Assembly: GCA_041399085.1 (NCBI GenBank)
Contig: JAWKTM010000017.1
Location: 1 to 64,000 of the forward strand
From: JAWKTM01 sp041399085
Lineage (GTDB): Bacteria > Planctomycetota > Planctomycetia > Pirellulales > Pirellulaceae
DNA length: 64,000 nt
Direction of reading: 5' to 3'
Position 1 is the first letter of the stretch. Each line of letters starts with the position of its first letter. The notes beneath the pieces were generated by a model. The model was not told the DNA's origin and searched no databases. It was given only the letters and a program-made list of their open reading frames with translations. Below are positions 9,139 through 18,158 of the stretch, one piece after another. The position numbers and the translations under genes are program-made.

Positions 9139-9203
9139 GGTTTAACAAGAGCTTTGATTGTCGATAGGAAATCGCCATCGTTTCATTTGGATAACGCGAA
9201 TCG

Positions 9204-9938
9204 TCACTCTTGAGACGATGCCGATTCGGATGATTCCACTTGGACTACCTGCCCGTCCTCCATGCGGGCAATGCGATCGCCAAACTCCATCACTCGGGGA
9301 TCGTGCGTAACCACAATCACGGATCGATCCGTATCAATCGCGCTGTCTCGCAATAATTCCATGATTGCGTGCCCGCTGTCGGCGTCCAGCGACGCCGTAG
9401 GTTCGTCGCAGACGATTAAACGCGGTTGATGCACGAGCGCCCGTGCGATCGCCACGCGTTGCTGTTCTCCACCGGACATTTCGTAGGGCATCGCACGGCT
9501 TCGCTTGGATAAGCCGACTTTCTCTAAGAGTCGCTGGCCTTGCTTGATCGCCGCCGACCGCGCGACACCGGCGATGATTAGCGGCACGGCCACGTTCTCC
9601 GCCGCGTTCAACGCCATTAGTAGATTGTATTGCTGGAAAACAAACCCCAGTTGTCGTTGGCGAAATAGTGTTTTCTTGGCGGCCGACATTCGCTGCAGTT
9701 CGTTTCCCAGCACTTGTATTTCGCCATCGGTCGCTTCGAGAATCCCCGCAATGACGGACAAAAGTGTGGTTTTTCCACAGCCACTGGGCCCCATCAATAA
9801 AGTCAACTCGCCGGTATAAACCGTCAAGTCAATCCCACGGAGCGCACGCACTTCGGTATGACCTTGGCCAAACACTTTGGTCACTTGACGGCACTGCACG
9901 GCGACGGGCCGATTCGCTGATTCGGTCGATTCACTCAT
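9204..9938 (-). CDS. ABC transporter ATPase (MacB/LolD/DevA type)
   Basis: Nucleotide-binding subunit of 244 residues. It shows Walker A (GPSGCGKTT), the Q-loop (FVFQQYN), the ABC signature (MSGGEQQRVAIARAL), Walker B (LIVCDEPTASLD) and the switch histidine (VVTHD). The subfamily is that of LolD/MacB, which power extrusion of lipids, lipoproteins or small molecules rather than import. The start at 9938 overlaps the stop of the permease gene by four bases (ATGA), which implies translational coupling. A longer frame reaching 10409 runs through the permease gene and is an artefact. Confidence 0.95.
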   Translation of the reverse strand: MSESTESANRPVAVQCRQVTKVFGQGHTEVRALRGIDLTVYTGELTLLMGPSGCGKTTLLSVIAGILEATDGEIQVLGNELQRMSAAKKTLFRQRQLGFVFQQYNLLMALNAAENVAVPLIIAGVARSAAIKQGQRLLEKVGLSKRSRAMPYEMSGGEQQRVAIARALVHQPRLIVCDEPTASLDADSGHAIMELLRDSAIDTDRSVIVVTHDPRVMEFGDRIARMEDGQVVQVESSESASSQE

Positions 9939-11071
9939 CCTCGAAACACCACCGCTGGTTCCAGCACAAGCACGCGCCGGATCGACAACAGACTGGCCAG
10001 CACTACCATCAAACACACAGCGACGGCGGTCAGCGCGGGCACTTGCCAAGGCATAAAGAACGCCAATCGTTCCGCGTCGCGAACGGCGAAACCGAACAAG
10101 GCCGCGAATCCAATCCCCAGCGAATACCCAATGGCCGCGATAACCGCCGCTTGGGTAAGTATCATCTTCACAATCTTTCCATCGCTGGCACCGAGAGCTT
10201 TTAGTGTTCCAAATTGGTGGAGGTTCTCGATCGTGAACAAATAGAATGTTTGCCCCGAGATGGCCGCTCCCACTAAGAACCCCAGCGCCACGGTGATGCC
10301 GAAGTTCACGGGTATCCCTGTCTTGCGCAAATAGTAGTCGATCGTCTGCCAATAGAACTCGTCGCGAGTCAGCGCTCGCAAACGCGTAGTTTGTTGGATG
10401 GCCACACATACCGCCCGTGGATCGGCCTCCGGTTGAGGTTCGGCCAAGATGAACGACAGCACTTGACGCTGGGGTGGCACATAACGGATCGCTCGCGAGT
10501 ACCGTGTGTATACAATCGGAAACGTTTGAAACGTCCGAGATGCCTTACACACACCTACGACAACCGCCCGCTTGTCGTTCATCTCGAACGTCTTGCCGAG
10601 CGTCAGCGGTTCGTCGGGCCAAAGTTGGTTGAAGCCACGTTCGTCGATGATGATCGATTCGGGCTGACCTAGGTCGGCCAGGCTACCCACGATCATTTCG
10701 CGCGGCGCACCGACCAGCGAAGCATCATCAACGCCAATTAGAATCGTTTGTTGAAAGTTTCCGTCGGGCAGCCGAGCGCGGCTGATTCCTTTGTACAACG
10801 GGACGGCCCAGCGAACTCCCTCGACGCCGCGCACGCGGTACAGCGCCGTGTCGGACAGGGGTTTCACGTCGTCGATAAACTGCACGTTGGCGTCCATCAC
10901 CCAGATCGACGCGCCTTGGATATCGCGAATCTGACTGGTCGTCAGCGACATGAGTCCACAAAAAATCGACGCCTGTTGGCCGATCAACAGCGTGGCGAAA
11001 GTAACGCCAAACACGATTCCCAGGTACTTGCCCCGATTGCCAATCAGCATTCGCCAAGCGATCCAGATCAT
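9935..11071 (-). CDS. FtsX/DevC-type ABC transporter permease
   Basis: Membrane subunit of 378 residues with the FtsX/MacB topology. It has one N-terminal helix (about residues 17-37, YLGIVFGVTFATLLIG), a large periplasmic domain, and three C-terminal helices including LGFLVGAAISGQTFYLF. The coupling segment TLKALGASDGKIVKMIL is typical of the family. It starts the operon permease, ATPase, adaptor. The start MIWIAWRMLIGNRGKYLG at 11071 matches DevC-type N-termini; the frame stays open to 11230, but that extension is Arg/Ser-rich and lies in the spacer before the divergent sulfatase. Substrate unknown; glycolipid export is known only for cyanobacterial DevBCA. Confidence 0.9.
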   Translation of the reverse strand: MIWIAWRMLIGNRGKYLGIVFGVTFATLLIGQQASIFCGLMSLTTSQIRDIQGASIWVMDANVQFIDDVKPLSDTALYRVRGVEGVRWAVPLYKGISRARLPDGNFQQTILIGVDDASLVGAPREMIVGSLADLGQPESIIIDERGFNQLWPDEPLTLGKTFEMNDKRAVVVGVCKASRTFQTFPIVYTRYSRAIRYVPPQRQVLSFILAEPQPEADPRAVCVAIQQTTRLRALTRDEFYWQTIDYYLRKTGIPVNFGITVALGFLVGAAISGQTFYLFTIENLHQFGTLKALGASDGKIVKMILTQAAVIAAIGYSLGIGFAALFGFAVRDAERLAFFMPWQVPALTAVAVCLMVVLASLLSIRRVLVLEPAVVFRG

Positions 11072-11305
11072 AGGCTGTGTGTCGAATCTCGCTGAAAGTG
11101 AAGGAAGTGGCGAGCCAGATGTCGAACTCGCGCAATGCCGCCGCGACATCTTCTGCACGTCGAATGCCGAACGACGGTAGGGTCGAAATCGCCGGTGCTC
11201 CGTCGAAGTTCTCGAAAGCCTGGCTCCCACCGATTCGCGAGTGCCGTCGCGTTTGGTTATCCTGAGCCCATTCTACCGTTCGTTCAACCAAGGGAGAGCC
11301 AATTC

Positions 11306-12694
11306 ATGTTCGGCAATCAACGGTCGCTCTGGTCCCGAAGTATCCTTCTGCTGGCAATAGCGATGGTCTTTGCGGCACGTGCCGAGGGGGCAGACGCGGA
11401 ATCCAAACCGAACTTCATTGTCTTCCTCACGGACGATCAAGGCTGGGGAGACCTCGGCTGCTACGGGCATCCCCGAATTCAATCTCCGAATCTCGATCGC
11501 TTTGCCAAGGAAGGAATGCGGCTGACGCAATGTTATTCCGCGTGCTCGGTCTGTTCGCCCTCGCGCAGCGCGATCCTGACGGGCCGCACGCCTTATCGCA
11601 ACGGCGTGTGGCGTTGGATTCCCGAACGGCACGAAACGCATCTCCGAACAAGCGAGATTACGATCCCCTCACTACTAAAAGAGCGAGGCTACGATACGTG
11701 CCACGTCGGTAAGTGGCATCTGAATGGATACTTCAACAGCGACCAGCAACCGCAGCCCGACGATCATGGCTACGACCATTGGTTCGCCACTCAGAATAAT
11801 GCGGCGCCGAATCACTTGAACCCGGTCAATTTTGTGAGAAATCGCGAGCCCGCGGGGAAACTCGAAGGCCCCAGCGCCGTGTTGGTGGTGGAAGAGGCCA
11901 TCCACTGGCTCGAACGACGTTCGGACAAATCGCGACCATTCTTTCTCACCGTGTGGACTCACGAACCACACCTACCAATCGAAACAGCCGAGCAATTCAT
12001 GGAGCCTTATCAAGACTTGCCCGATCCCGATTTGCGTCAACATCACGGTAATGTGACTCAGATGGATTACGCGTTCGGCAAATTGATGGCCGCCATCGAG
12101 ACAATGAAGTATCACGAAAACACAGTGGTGTTCTATACGGCGGACAATGGGCCCGAGGGGGACGGCACGAAGGGACGCACTCGCGGTTCCACGGGCGGCT
12201 TGCGCGGTCGCAAACGTCATTCGCACGAAGGAGGAATCCGAGTGCCAGGCATAGTCCGTTGGCAGGGACATGTTCAACCCGGTTCGGAAAGTAGTCAGCC
12301 GGTAATTGGTTCGGATATCTTTACAACTATCTGCGATATCGTGGATATTCCACTGCCCACGGACCGCACCATTGATGGCGCAAGTATGTTGCCGATGTTC
12401 AAGGGCCAAGCTATCGAACGGAACCAACCATTATACTGGCGAAATCATCTAGCCCCGGACAAATATAAGGTCGCGTTGCGAATCGGGGATTGGAAAATCA
12501 TTGGCTCAAATGATCTTTCGACATTCGAATTGTATAACCTGCGAGAGGATTGGCAGGAGACAACCGATCTATCGGAACGCGAGCCCCAGAAATTCACGGA
12601 GATGAAAGCGGCGCTGCTCAAGCAGGATGCGGCTGTTTTGGCCGAAGGGCCGGATTGGTGGAAGAATGAACCGGTACCGAAGAAACGAAAGTAG
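11306..12694 (+). CDS. Exported type I sulfatase (arylsulfatase A family)
   Basis: Sulfatase of 462 residues with a Sec signal peptide (residues 1-29). Its core motif is C-S-P-S-R starting at Cys83, where Cys is expected to be oxidised to formylglycine. Metal-binding Asp43 and Asp44 lie in FLTDDQGWGDLGCYG, and GKWHLNG follows. Calcium-dependent hydrolysis of a sulfate ester or sulfonated polysaccharide in the periplasm is expected; the exact substrate is not predictable. Planctomycetes carry many such genes for algal polysaccharides. No maturase gene is in the window. The start follows GGGAGAG; the frame is open to 11135 but without signal-peptide character. Confidence 0.93.
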   Translation: MFGNQRSLWSRSILLLAIAMVFAARAEGADAESKPNFIVFLTDDQGWGDLGCYGHPRIQSPNLDRFAKEGMRLTQCYSACSVCSPSRSAILTGRTPYRNGVWRWIPERHETHLRTSEITIPSLLKERGYDTCHVGKWHLNGYFNSDQQPQPDDHGYDHWFATQNNAAPNHLNPVNFVRNREPAGKLEGPSAVLVVEEAIHWLERRSDKSRPFFLTVWTHEPHLPIETAEQFMEPYQDLPDPDLRQHHGNVTQMDYAFGKLMAAIETMKYHENTVVFYTADNGPEGDGTKGRTRGSTGGLRGRKRHSHEGGIRVPGIVRWQGHVQPGSESSQPVIGSDIFTTICDIVDIPLPTDRTIDGASMLPMFKGQAIERNQPLYWRNHLAPDKYKVALRIGDWKIIGSNDLSTFELYNLREDWQETTDLSEREPQKFTEMKAALLKQDAAVLAEGPDWWKNEPVPKKRK

Positions 12695-12776
12695 CTGACG
12701 GCGTGTTGGCCGCTCTCTCCGCGACGGATATCGACTATCTTGTGATACTTGATTCTTCTTTATAAAGGTCTCCAAT

Positions 12777-13685
12777 ATGTCTCATAACAATCGACGTTGG
12801 TTTCTCCAGGCTTCCGCGGCAGTCGCTGCTGGCGCGACGCTTTCCACGACCACAACACGATCGAGCTTGGCCGCCGAACTGCCGCCGGGTTCGAGCATGC
12901 AATTTGGACTAGTCACCTATCAATGGGGCCGCGACTGGGACTTACCAACGCTAATCAAGAATTGCGCGATGGCCGAAGTGCACGGCGTCGAACTGCGAAC
13001 GACGCACGCTCACGCGGTCGAGCCCACGTTGAGCGAAAAGCAACGAGATGACGTGCGCCGACGCTTTGCCGACAGCCCGGTCGAATTGGTGGGAATTGGC
13101 AGCAACGAGCGTTACGACGACCCCAATCCCGAGGTGGTGAAGAAGGCCGTCGAAGCGACGAAAGCCTTTTTGCGTTTAAGCCACGATGTGGGTGGAACGG
13201 GCGTGAAAGTAAAGCCCGATCGCTTTCATCCCAATGTGCCGCGCGAGAAAACAATTGAGCAGATCGGTAAAGCACTATCCGAATTGGGAGACTACGGATT
13301 GGGATTTGGGCAGGAGGTTCGCTTGGAGGTTCATGGCCAGTGCGCCGAACTGCCCACGATCAAAGCCATTTTGGAGGTGGCTGATAATGACAATGTGAAG
13401 GTGTGTTGGAATTCGAATCCGCAGGATTTGCAAGGCGAGGGCTTGGCTCACAATTTTGGACTTGTCCGCCCCAGTTTTGGAATGACGGCACACATCCACG
13501 AGCTGAACTCCGATCAATACCCATATGCCGAACTGTTTCGCTTGCTGGTAGCGTCTGACTACGAAGGCTGGCTATTGCTGGAAGCTTCGTCGGAACCGGC
13601 GGACCGAGTCGCGGCGTTGACCGAACAACGAAAGCTGTTTCAGCAATTCATAGCGGCCGCGCAGAAGCAAGTGGCAGGTAAGTAG
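12777..13685 (+). CDS. Tat-exported xylose-isomerase-like TIM-barrel protein
   Basis: Sugar phosphate isomerase/epimerase-like protein of 302 residues. The N-terminus has a twin-arginine motif (NNRRWFLQAS) and an Ala-rich segment to about residue 33. The AP-endonuclease-2/xylose-isomerase-like TIM barrel follows, with FGLVTYQWGRDWDLPTLI, EVHGVELRTTHAHAVEP, RLEVHG, KVCWNSNPQD and a final LLLEASSEPADR. The Glu, His and Asp positions typical of metal ligands are present. It lies about 80 bp after the sulfatase on the same strand, so the two may serve one sugar-degradation task; this is inference. Reaction unknown. Confidence 0.87.
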   Translation: MSHNNRRWFLQASAAVAAGATLSTTTTRSSLAAELPPGSSMQFGLVTYQWGRDWDLPTLIKNCAMAEVHGVELRTTHAHAVEPTLSEKQRDDVRRRFADSPVELVGIGSNERYDDPNPEVVKKAVEATKAFLRLSHDVGGTGVKVKPDRFHPNVPREKTIEQIGKALSELGDYGLGFGQEVRLEVHGQCAELPTIKAILEVADNDNVKVCWNSNPQDLQGEGLAHNFGLVRPSFGMTAHIHELNSDQYPYAELFRLLVASDYEGWLLLEASSEPADRVAALTEQRKLFQQFIAAAQKQVAGK

Positions 13686-13774
13686 ACGGAGCACGTGAGA
13701 TGGCCTCGCACCCACCAGTGCAACAGCCACTAAAAGTACTCGATCTCGTTGGTATAACCTGGCTGGCATCGCTA

Positions 13775-14704
13775 TTAGGTAGCACTTTGCAACAAAGCTA
13801 AGCACCCCAGGCCGTAGAACGAATATTCGACATCACGGTTTTCGTCCAACGCGAAGCCGTGGAAGCCGCCGGCGGTTACCTCCATGGACTGAGCGTAGCG
13901 GAATGCGGCCAGCGGATTGATAGCGTCGAGCCCGTCCAGGTCGATTAACGTGAGACAGCCAGTGAAGGTGCTCAGCAAGTCGGCGAATGGAATACGAGTG
14001 TTGGCCCTCAGGCCGCCTTCGTCGGTTTGCATGTCGGCCAGGAATTCGATTGTGTCATCGCGGATTTCTTCGTCCAACGCATTGAGAATCCGCAGCGAAC
14101 CGATGGCCGCGGCCGTGGGATTCGTACCGGCTCGCTTGCTGGCTCGGATCTCCAAGAAGCCGCCTTCCGCGTGGCGTTGGGAATCCAAGAATTCAACAAT
14201 TCGATGCGGTTCCGGCACCGGACGCTCGATCAACTCGCGGCAGAGCAGCACTAAGAACGACTGGTAAGTGCTGCTCGCGCGGCCCTCTTCGCCTTTGGCG
14301 TAGCCGCCATCGGGACGACGAAGCCGTTCCATCGCATCGGCCACAGCGTCCCGCCAGTTCGGTGGAGATTGTGCGAAGACATCGATTCCGGCCGAAACGT
14401 CCAGCAACGCCGCGCCGTACATCAACGACAAAAAATCAACGACATGCTCCTGCCCGCTCAGTCGGCTCCGCAGAAACTCAGCGGCTCGTTCGGCGACCGG
14501 GCCGTAAAGCTCGCCCAGCACCGCTAATCCCCGGAGCGCGAAACCGGTGTAGTACAAGTCACTGTCGCCTTCACGACCAGCGAATCCGCCGTCGGTCTGC
14601 TGTGCCGACAAGAGATATTGGGCATGCCGGTGCCGCACGGGCTCCGGCAGCTCGGCTACGCCGGTGGCTAAGCGAATCGTCAAGTTCTCCAAGTAGGTTG
14701 GCAC
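13775..14704 (-). CDS. Prenyltransferase/squalene-cyclase repeat protein
   Basis: Protein of about 309 residues made of alpha-alpha barrel repeats like the beta subunit of protein prenyltransferases. Repeats are marked by QQTDGGFAGREGDSDLYYTG, RRPDGGYAKGEEGRASSTY, QRHAEGGFLEI, QTDEGGLRAN and VTAGGFHGFALDENRDVEYS. The usual Asp-x-Cys zinc site is not evident, so catalysis is doubtful. The start is uncertain. I propose GTG at 14704, fifteen bases after the thioesterase stop; an ATG-initiated frame at 14827 would overlap the thioesterase by about 110 bases. It is transcribed with that gene. Confidence 0.8.
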   Translation of the reverse strand: MPTYLENLTIRLATGVAELPEPVRHRHAQYLLSAQQTDGGFAGREGDSDLYYTGFALRGLAVLGELYGPVAERAAEFLRSRLSGQEHVVDFLSLMYGAALLDVSAGIDVFAQSPPNWRDAVADAMERLRRPDGGYAKGEEGRASSTYQSFLVLLCRELIERPVPEPHRIVEFLDSQRHAEGGFLEIRASKRAGTNPTAAAIGSLRILNALDEEIRDDTIEFLADMQTDEGGLRANTRIPFADLLSTFTGCLTLIDLDGLDAINPLAAFRYAQSMEVTAGGFHGFALDENRDVEYSFYGLGCLALLQSAT

Positions 14705-14718
14705 GCGCGAGAACTCAT

Positions 14719-15162
14719 TTAGGGCGAGGCGGAGGGGGGTGCATCCATGAGAAAGCGACGAAGTTGAGCGACCAGTTCGGGAGCGATCGGAGTCGACTTC
14801 GGCGGTTGTCCCGGTTCGATACGACAACAGACTGAGACCATTTTACCCTGAGCCACCGGGCGGCCTTCGTGCGAAAAGCGGAATTGGTAGGCGACGCTGC
14901 TGCCGCCGATTCGTTCAACCGCAACTTCAATGTCCAGGACCTGCTCGAAACGAACCATCCCTTGATAGTCACAGCTCGCACTGACGCGTGGCCAACTCAC
15001 AACCGCTTCGCCCTCATGCCGAACGACGCTGGTTCCCAGTTCGCGTAGCAGCGCGTGTTCGGCTTGTTCCATGTAGGTAAAGAACGCCGAGAAGTGAGCA
15101 ATCCCGGCCGCGTCCGTTTCACAAAACTCAACACGACGCTGAGTCCGAAACTGCTCGCTCAT
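14719..15162 (-). CDS. Acyl-CoA thioesterase, YbgC/4HBT hot-dog family
   Basis: Hot-dog fold thioesterase of 147 residues. It has the YbgC/4-hydroxybenzoyl-CoA type active site RRVEFCETDAAGIAHFSAFF, where Asp in ETDAAG is the usual catalytic residue, followed by FTYMEQAEHALLRELG. It hydrolyses acyl-CoA or aryl-CoA; the substrate cannot be read from sequence. The start MSEQF at 15162 has GGAG about eight bases upstream; an alternative start at 15189 adds nine residues. The prenyltransferase-repeat gene follows closely downstream. Confidence 0.9.
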   Translation of the reverse strand: MSEQFRTQRRVEFCETDAAGIAHFSAFFTYMEQAEHALLRELGTSVVRHEGEAVVSWPRVSASCDYQGMVRFEQVLDIEVAVERIGGSSVAYQFRFSHEGRPVAQGKMVSVCCRIEPGQPPKSTPIAPELVAQLRRFLMDAPPSASP

Positions 15163-15376
15163 ACTTGTATCTCCAACGAAGTGCCCCATCGCTATCTTTC
15201 CGAGGGCGACTGCCGGGCGACACGGATTGCCGCCGCCAAGCCCTCACGCTCAATTGATTGCGTGGCACGAATGGGGCCAACCGCGCGCGTAAAAACGCCC
15301 GACCAACCAGCAAGTCGCAGAGGTTGTCGGGCGTTTGGGAAAGCACTTAAGAACGCTGCGATGGAAATCGTTGCGT

Positions 15377-15643
15377 TTACTCGCCAACGTAAGGCAGCAA
15401 CGCCATGAACCGCGCTCGCTTCACTGCCAATGTTACAGCATGTTGGCTCGCAGCCGTGCAGCCTGTCTTTCGACGGCCCACGATCTTACCGTGGCGATTG
15501 ATCAACTTCTTCAGCAGCTCGACGTCCTTATAGTCGACGAACATCGGCCGTGGCCGTTTGCCATCGACGAAGATCGGATCCTTTTTCTTGGTGCGAGTGC
15601 GTGTCTTGTTTCGCCGGCGAGGTTTGCGTTGAAATTGAGCCAT
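15377..15643 (-). CDS. rpsR: 30S ribosomal protein S18
   Basis: S18 of 88 residues with a basic N-terminal extension (RKPRRRNKTRTRTKKKDP) and the conserved core FVDYKDVELLKKLINRHGKI, RRKTGCTAASQHAVTLAVKRARFMALLPYVGE. It binds S6 on the platform of the small subunit. In most bacteria rpsR lies in an rpsF-ssb-rpsR-rplI cluster; here none of those genes is adjacent. The start at 15643 gives MAQFQRK; the frame is open to 15679. Confidence 0.97.
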   Translation of the reverse strand: MAQFQRKPRRRNKTRTRTKKKDPIFVDGKRPRPMFVDYKDVELLKKLINRHGKIVGRRKTGCTAASQHAVTLAVKRARFMALLPYVGE

Positions 15644-15772
15644 AACTGTCGTGTATCCCAGGAAAAACCGCAGTGCCAAGCTGCACTGCCGCCAATTGAT
15701 TCAGCCGAAGAATCCCCGATTTTATACAAAAGCGCGTGCCCCGCAAGGCGACACGCGCTGGCAAGTCGTGCC

Positions 15773-17458
15773 TTACAGCGGGAATTCTTCCTCTGCGGCT
15801 TGTTTGCCGTAGATCGGCATGTGGCGGTAATAGACTTCCAAAATCATCGTGGCCATCGAAGTCGTGTAGAGCCGTCCACCGCGTTCGCCGTGACCGCCCG
15901 AAACCCACCAGCTTCCGGCTTCATGACCGTTCTTGGATTGCGTGTTGACCAGCCAGTCACGCATTTCGACGTTCCACTTGTCCCACTTCTCGCCTTCGTA
16001 GTGCCGCATGACCTGCGTGGCGTAGTAATTGAAGTACATGTTGTTCTTCGAGGGGCCGGCGGTACTCAGGTATTCGACGCCTCGCTCGATGCCGGGATGG
16101 TCCTTTTTCCAGCCGAGATACATCCGACACAAGAGGCCGACCGCCGTGGTTGCCGAGCCGCCGCCGGGAGCGGTGTAGCCATATTTGCCACCGCTGTCTG
16201 ACTGCACGGAATCGAGAAATTTAATCGCGCCTTGGATCGTGATCGGCGGGACTTGCAGATAAGCCATGTGACCGCTCTTGAGCGCCATCAATTGCCAACC
16301 CACGACGGACGTATCGCCAGGCGTCCGCGGTTGATATCGCCAGCCGCCGCCCACGGGGTCTTGAGCGTACACAATGTGGTTCAGAGACAATTGGGCCGGC
16401 TGCATCAGGGCTCGGTCGTGGGTCATCGCGTAGGCTTCGCACAGCACGATCGCGCACAAACCGTGCGAATACATGCTACCGCCGGCTTCCGACAATTCGC
16501 CACGCGGCAGAGCGCCCGGCTTCAGTTTCATGTTGCCCGAGAGGAAATACAGACCGCGTCGCACGGTGTCTTTGTACTCGCCTTCCATATGCGTTTGACC
16601 GGCGCCCAAGAAGGGCAGCAACGCCATCGCCGTCGCGCCGTTGTTCCCTTCCGTCAGCGTGCCGGGGTGAGTGCAGCGGCCTTGACAGTTCGGGCAAACT
16701 CGATGGTCGAAGCTCCACGAGCCATTCGGCAATTGATGCACGGCCAGCCATTTCAAAGCGGCCGCCACCGCCGCTTCGCTGCCTTTCGTGCCGCCGTTGG
16801 CCGCCACCATCTGCGATCGAGCGGCTGCGCCGCGGCCTTCCAATCCCTTGCCGGCCACGGTTCCCAGCGTCTGCATCAGATCGCTCTTCGGAGCCGTTCG
16901 TTCGCTGAAGTCCGCGAATTCAATTTCGGCCGGAGCGGCGTCCAAATCGTCAGCGGGCGTGATGTTCGTGACTTCCGTGGGAATCATTTCCGTGACCGTC
17001 GTCATCTGCGACACGGGAGTCGTCACGGTTTCGGTGACTTGCACGTCCAACGGCGTGATCTCTTGGATTTCCAGCTCTTCCAGTTCCTCTTCCTCGTCCG
17101 CATTGGGCGCGAAATTCAGAACCGTGGCGGCTTTGTCCGCGATGCTCGGCATCGACAGCATGGCCAGCACGATCAACAGCACGGCATGCACGACCATGCT
17201 GACCATCCAACTGGGCACGGCATTGAACAAAATGAATCGTTTGCCGCCCGTGCCGTAGGATTCCTCGTCACCCTCTTCGTCCGGTTCGGCGGTTTGGGCG
17301 GTGGCTTGAGCCTGAGCGGCCATTGCCTGCTGCTGGGCGGGCATTGCTTGGGCGGGTCGAGCTTGCACTGGTTGGGCCTGCATCGGTTGAGCTTGAGGTG
17401 GAGCGGCCGGTCGACGGGGTGGTTGACCGGGAGCCGGATTCGCGGGATTCGTGGCCAT
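15773..17458 (-). CDS. Membrane-anchored squalene-cyclase-repeat protein with Pro/Gln/Ala-rich N-terminus
   Basis: Protein of 561 residues in three parts. Residues 1-70 are a Pro/Gln/Ala-rich cytoplasmic segment. Residues about 74-100 (PSWMVSMVVHAVLLIVLAML) are one membrane helix. A linker with DEEEELEELEIQEITPLDVQ follows, then a C-terminal alpha-alpha barrel of prenyltransferase/squalene-cyclase repeats (LPNGSWSFDH, GGGWRYQPRTPGDTSVVGW, SGGKYGYTAPGGGSATTAVG). The layout is frequent in planctomycetes and its function is unknown. A CPNCQGRC motif near residue 240 could bind a metal. The start at 17458 removes an uncharacteristic 38-residue extension. It lies upstream of rpsR on the same strand, 130 bp away. 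Confidence 0.85.
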   Translation of the reverse strand: MATNPANPAPGQPPRRPAAPPQAQPMQAQPVQARPAQAMPAQQQAMAAQAQATAQTAEPDEEGDEESYGTGGKRFILFNAVPSWMVSMVVHAVLLIVLAMLSMPSIADKAATVLNFAPNADEEEELEELEIQEITPLDVQVTETVTTPVSQMTTVTEMIPTEVTNITPADDLDAAPAEIEFADFSERTAPKSDLMQTLGTVAGKGLEGRGAAARSQMVAANGGTKGSEAAVAAALKWLAVHQLPNGSWSFDHRVCPNCQGRCTHPGTLTEGNNGATAMALLPFLGAGQTHMEGEYKDTVRRGLYFLSGNMKLKPGALPRGELSEAGGSMYSHGLCAIVLCEAYAMTHDRALMQPAQLSLNHIVYAQDPVGGGWRYQPRTPGDTSVVGWQLMALKSGHMAYLQVPPITIQGAIKFLDSVQSDSGGKYGYTAPGGGSATTAVGLLCRMYLGWKKDHPGIERGVEYLSTAGPSKNNMYFNYYATQVMRHYEGEKWDKWNVEMRDWLVNTQSKNGHEAGSWWVSGGHGERGGRLYTTSMATMILEVYYRHMPIYGKQAAEEEFPL

Positions 17459-17743
17459 AAGGACGCTGCTCCGTCGAAGACACCGTGGAAAATGTTCGGT
17501 TAATAATCGCGCGAGGCCGAATAACGACGGCCGCTGGGGGCGATTTTGCCTGGGCAATCTGGAATCAGTCACGCCGCTGGGCGGATCGACCTGTAAGCCA
17601 GAATAACGTCGATTTCGGTAGCGGCGAGCGTATTTATTCCCAACTTATCAAAAACGGCCGATAAAATCGAGCGTCGCCGAGCTTTTGGTGTAACAGTATC
17701 GCTCGCCCAAGACATCGCCATTGTTAATCCAGGAAAGAACCGC

Positions 17744-18148
17744 ATGACCATGCAAAACAACTCGCATCTGAAGTCGATCGGTTATCTGTTGTGGCTGTTC
17801 GGATTCACCGGCGCCCACCGATTTTACTTCGGCAAACCGATTTCCGGGACGATCTGGTTTTTTACGCTGGGACTCCTCGGTGTCGGCTGGCTGATTGACT
17901 TGTTTCTGATTCCCAGCATGGATCGCCAAGCGGACCGGCGATTTCGCCAAGGTCCGATCGACTACACGCTGGCTTGGATTCTGCTGACATTCCTGGGGCT
18001 GTTCGGCATCCACCGCTTCTACATGGGCAAAGTGATCACTGGGCTGATCTACTTGATTACTGGCGGGTTGTTTGGAATCGGCATTTTGTACGACTTCTGG
18101 ACGCTGAACGATCAGATCACGGTAGTCAACTCGTCGCGTGTGGAGTAA
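17744..18148 (+). CDS. Double TM2-domain membrane protein
   Basis: Small membrane protein of 134 residues with two TM2 domains in tandem. Each has a helix, a short turn with the G-x-H-R-F-Y motif (GFTGAHRFYFGK and GLFGIHRFYMGK), and a second helix ending near a conserved Asp (WLIDLFLIP, ILYDFWTLND). TM2 proteins typically have a single copy, so this is a duplication. The role is unknown. The start follows AGGAAAG; a second ATG lies two codons later. It converges with the DapA-like gene. Confidence 0.88.
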   Translation: MTMQNNSHLKSIGYLLWLFGFTGAHRFYFGKPISGTIWFFTLGLLGVGWLIDLFLIPSMDRQADRRFRQGPIDYTLAWILLTFLGLFGIHRFYMGKVITGLIYLITGGLFGIGILYDFWTLNDQITVVNSSRVE

Positions 18149-18158
18149 GCGTCGACTG

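Noticed and set aside
9939..10409. N-terminal extension of the ABC ATPase frame
   Set aside because: It overlaps the permease gene for 470 bases; the ATGA overlap at 9938 gives the normal ATPase start.
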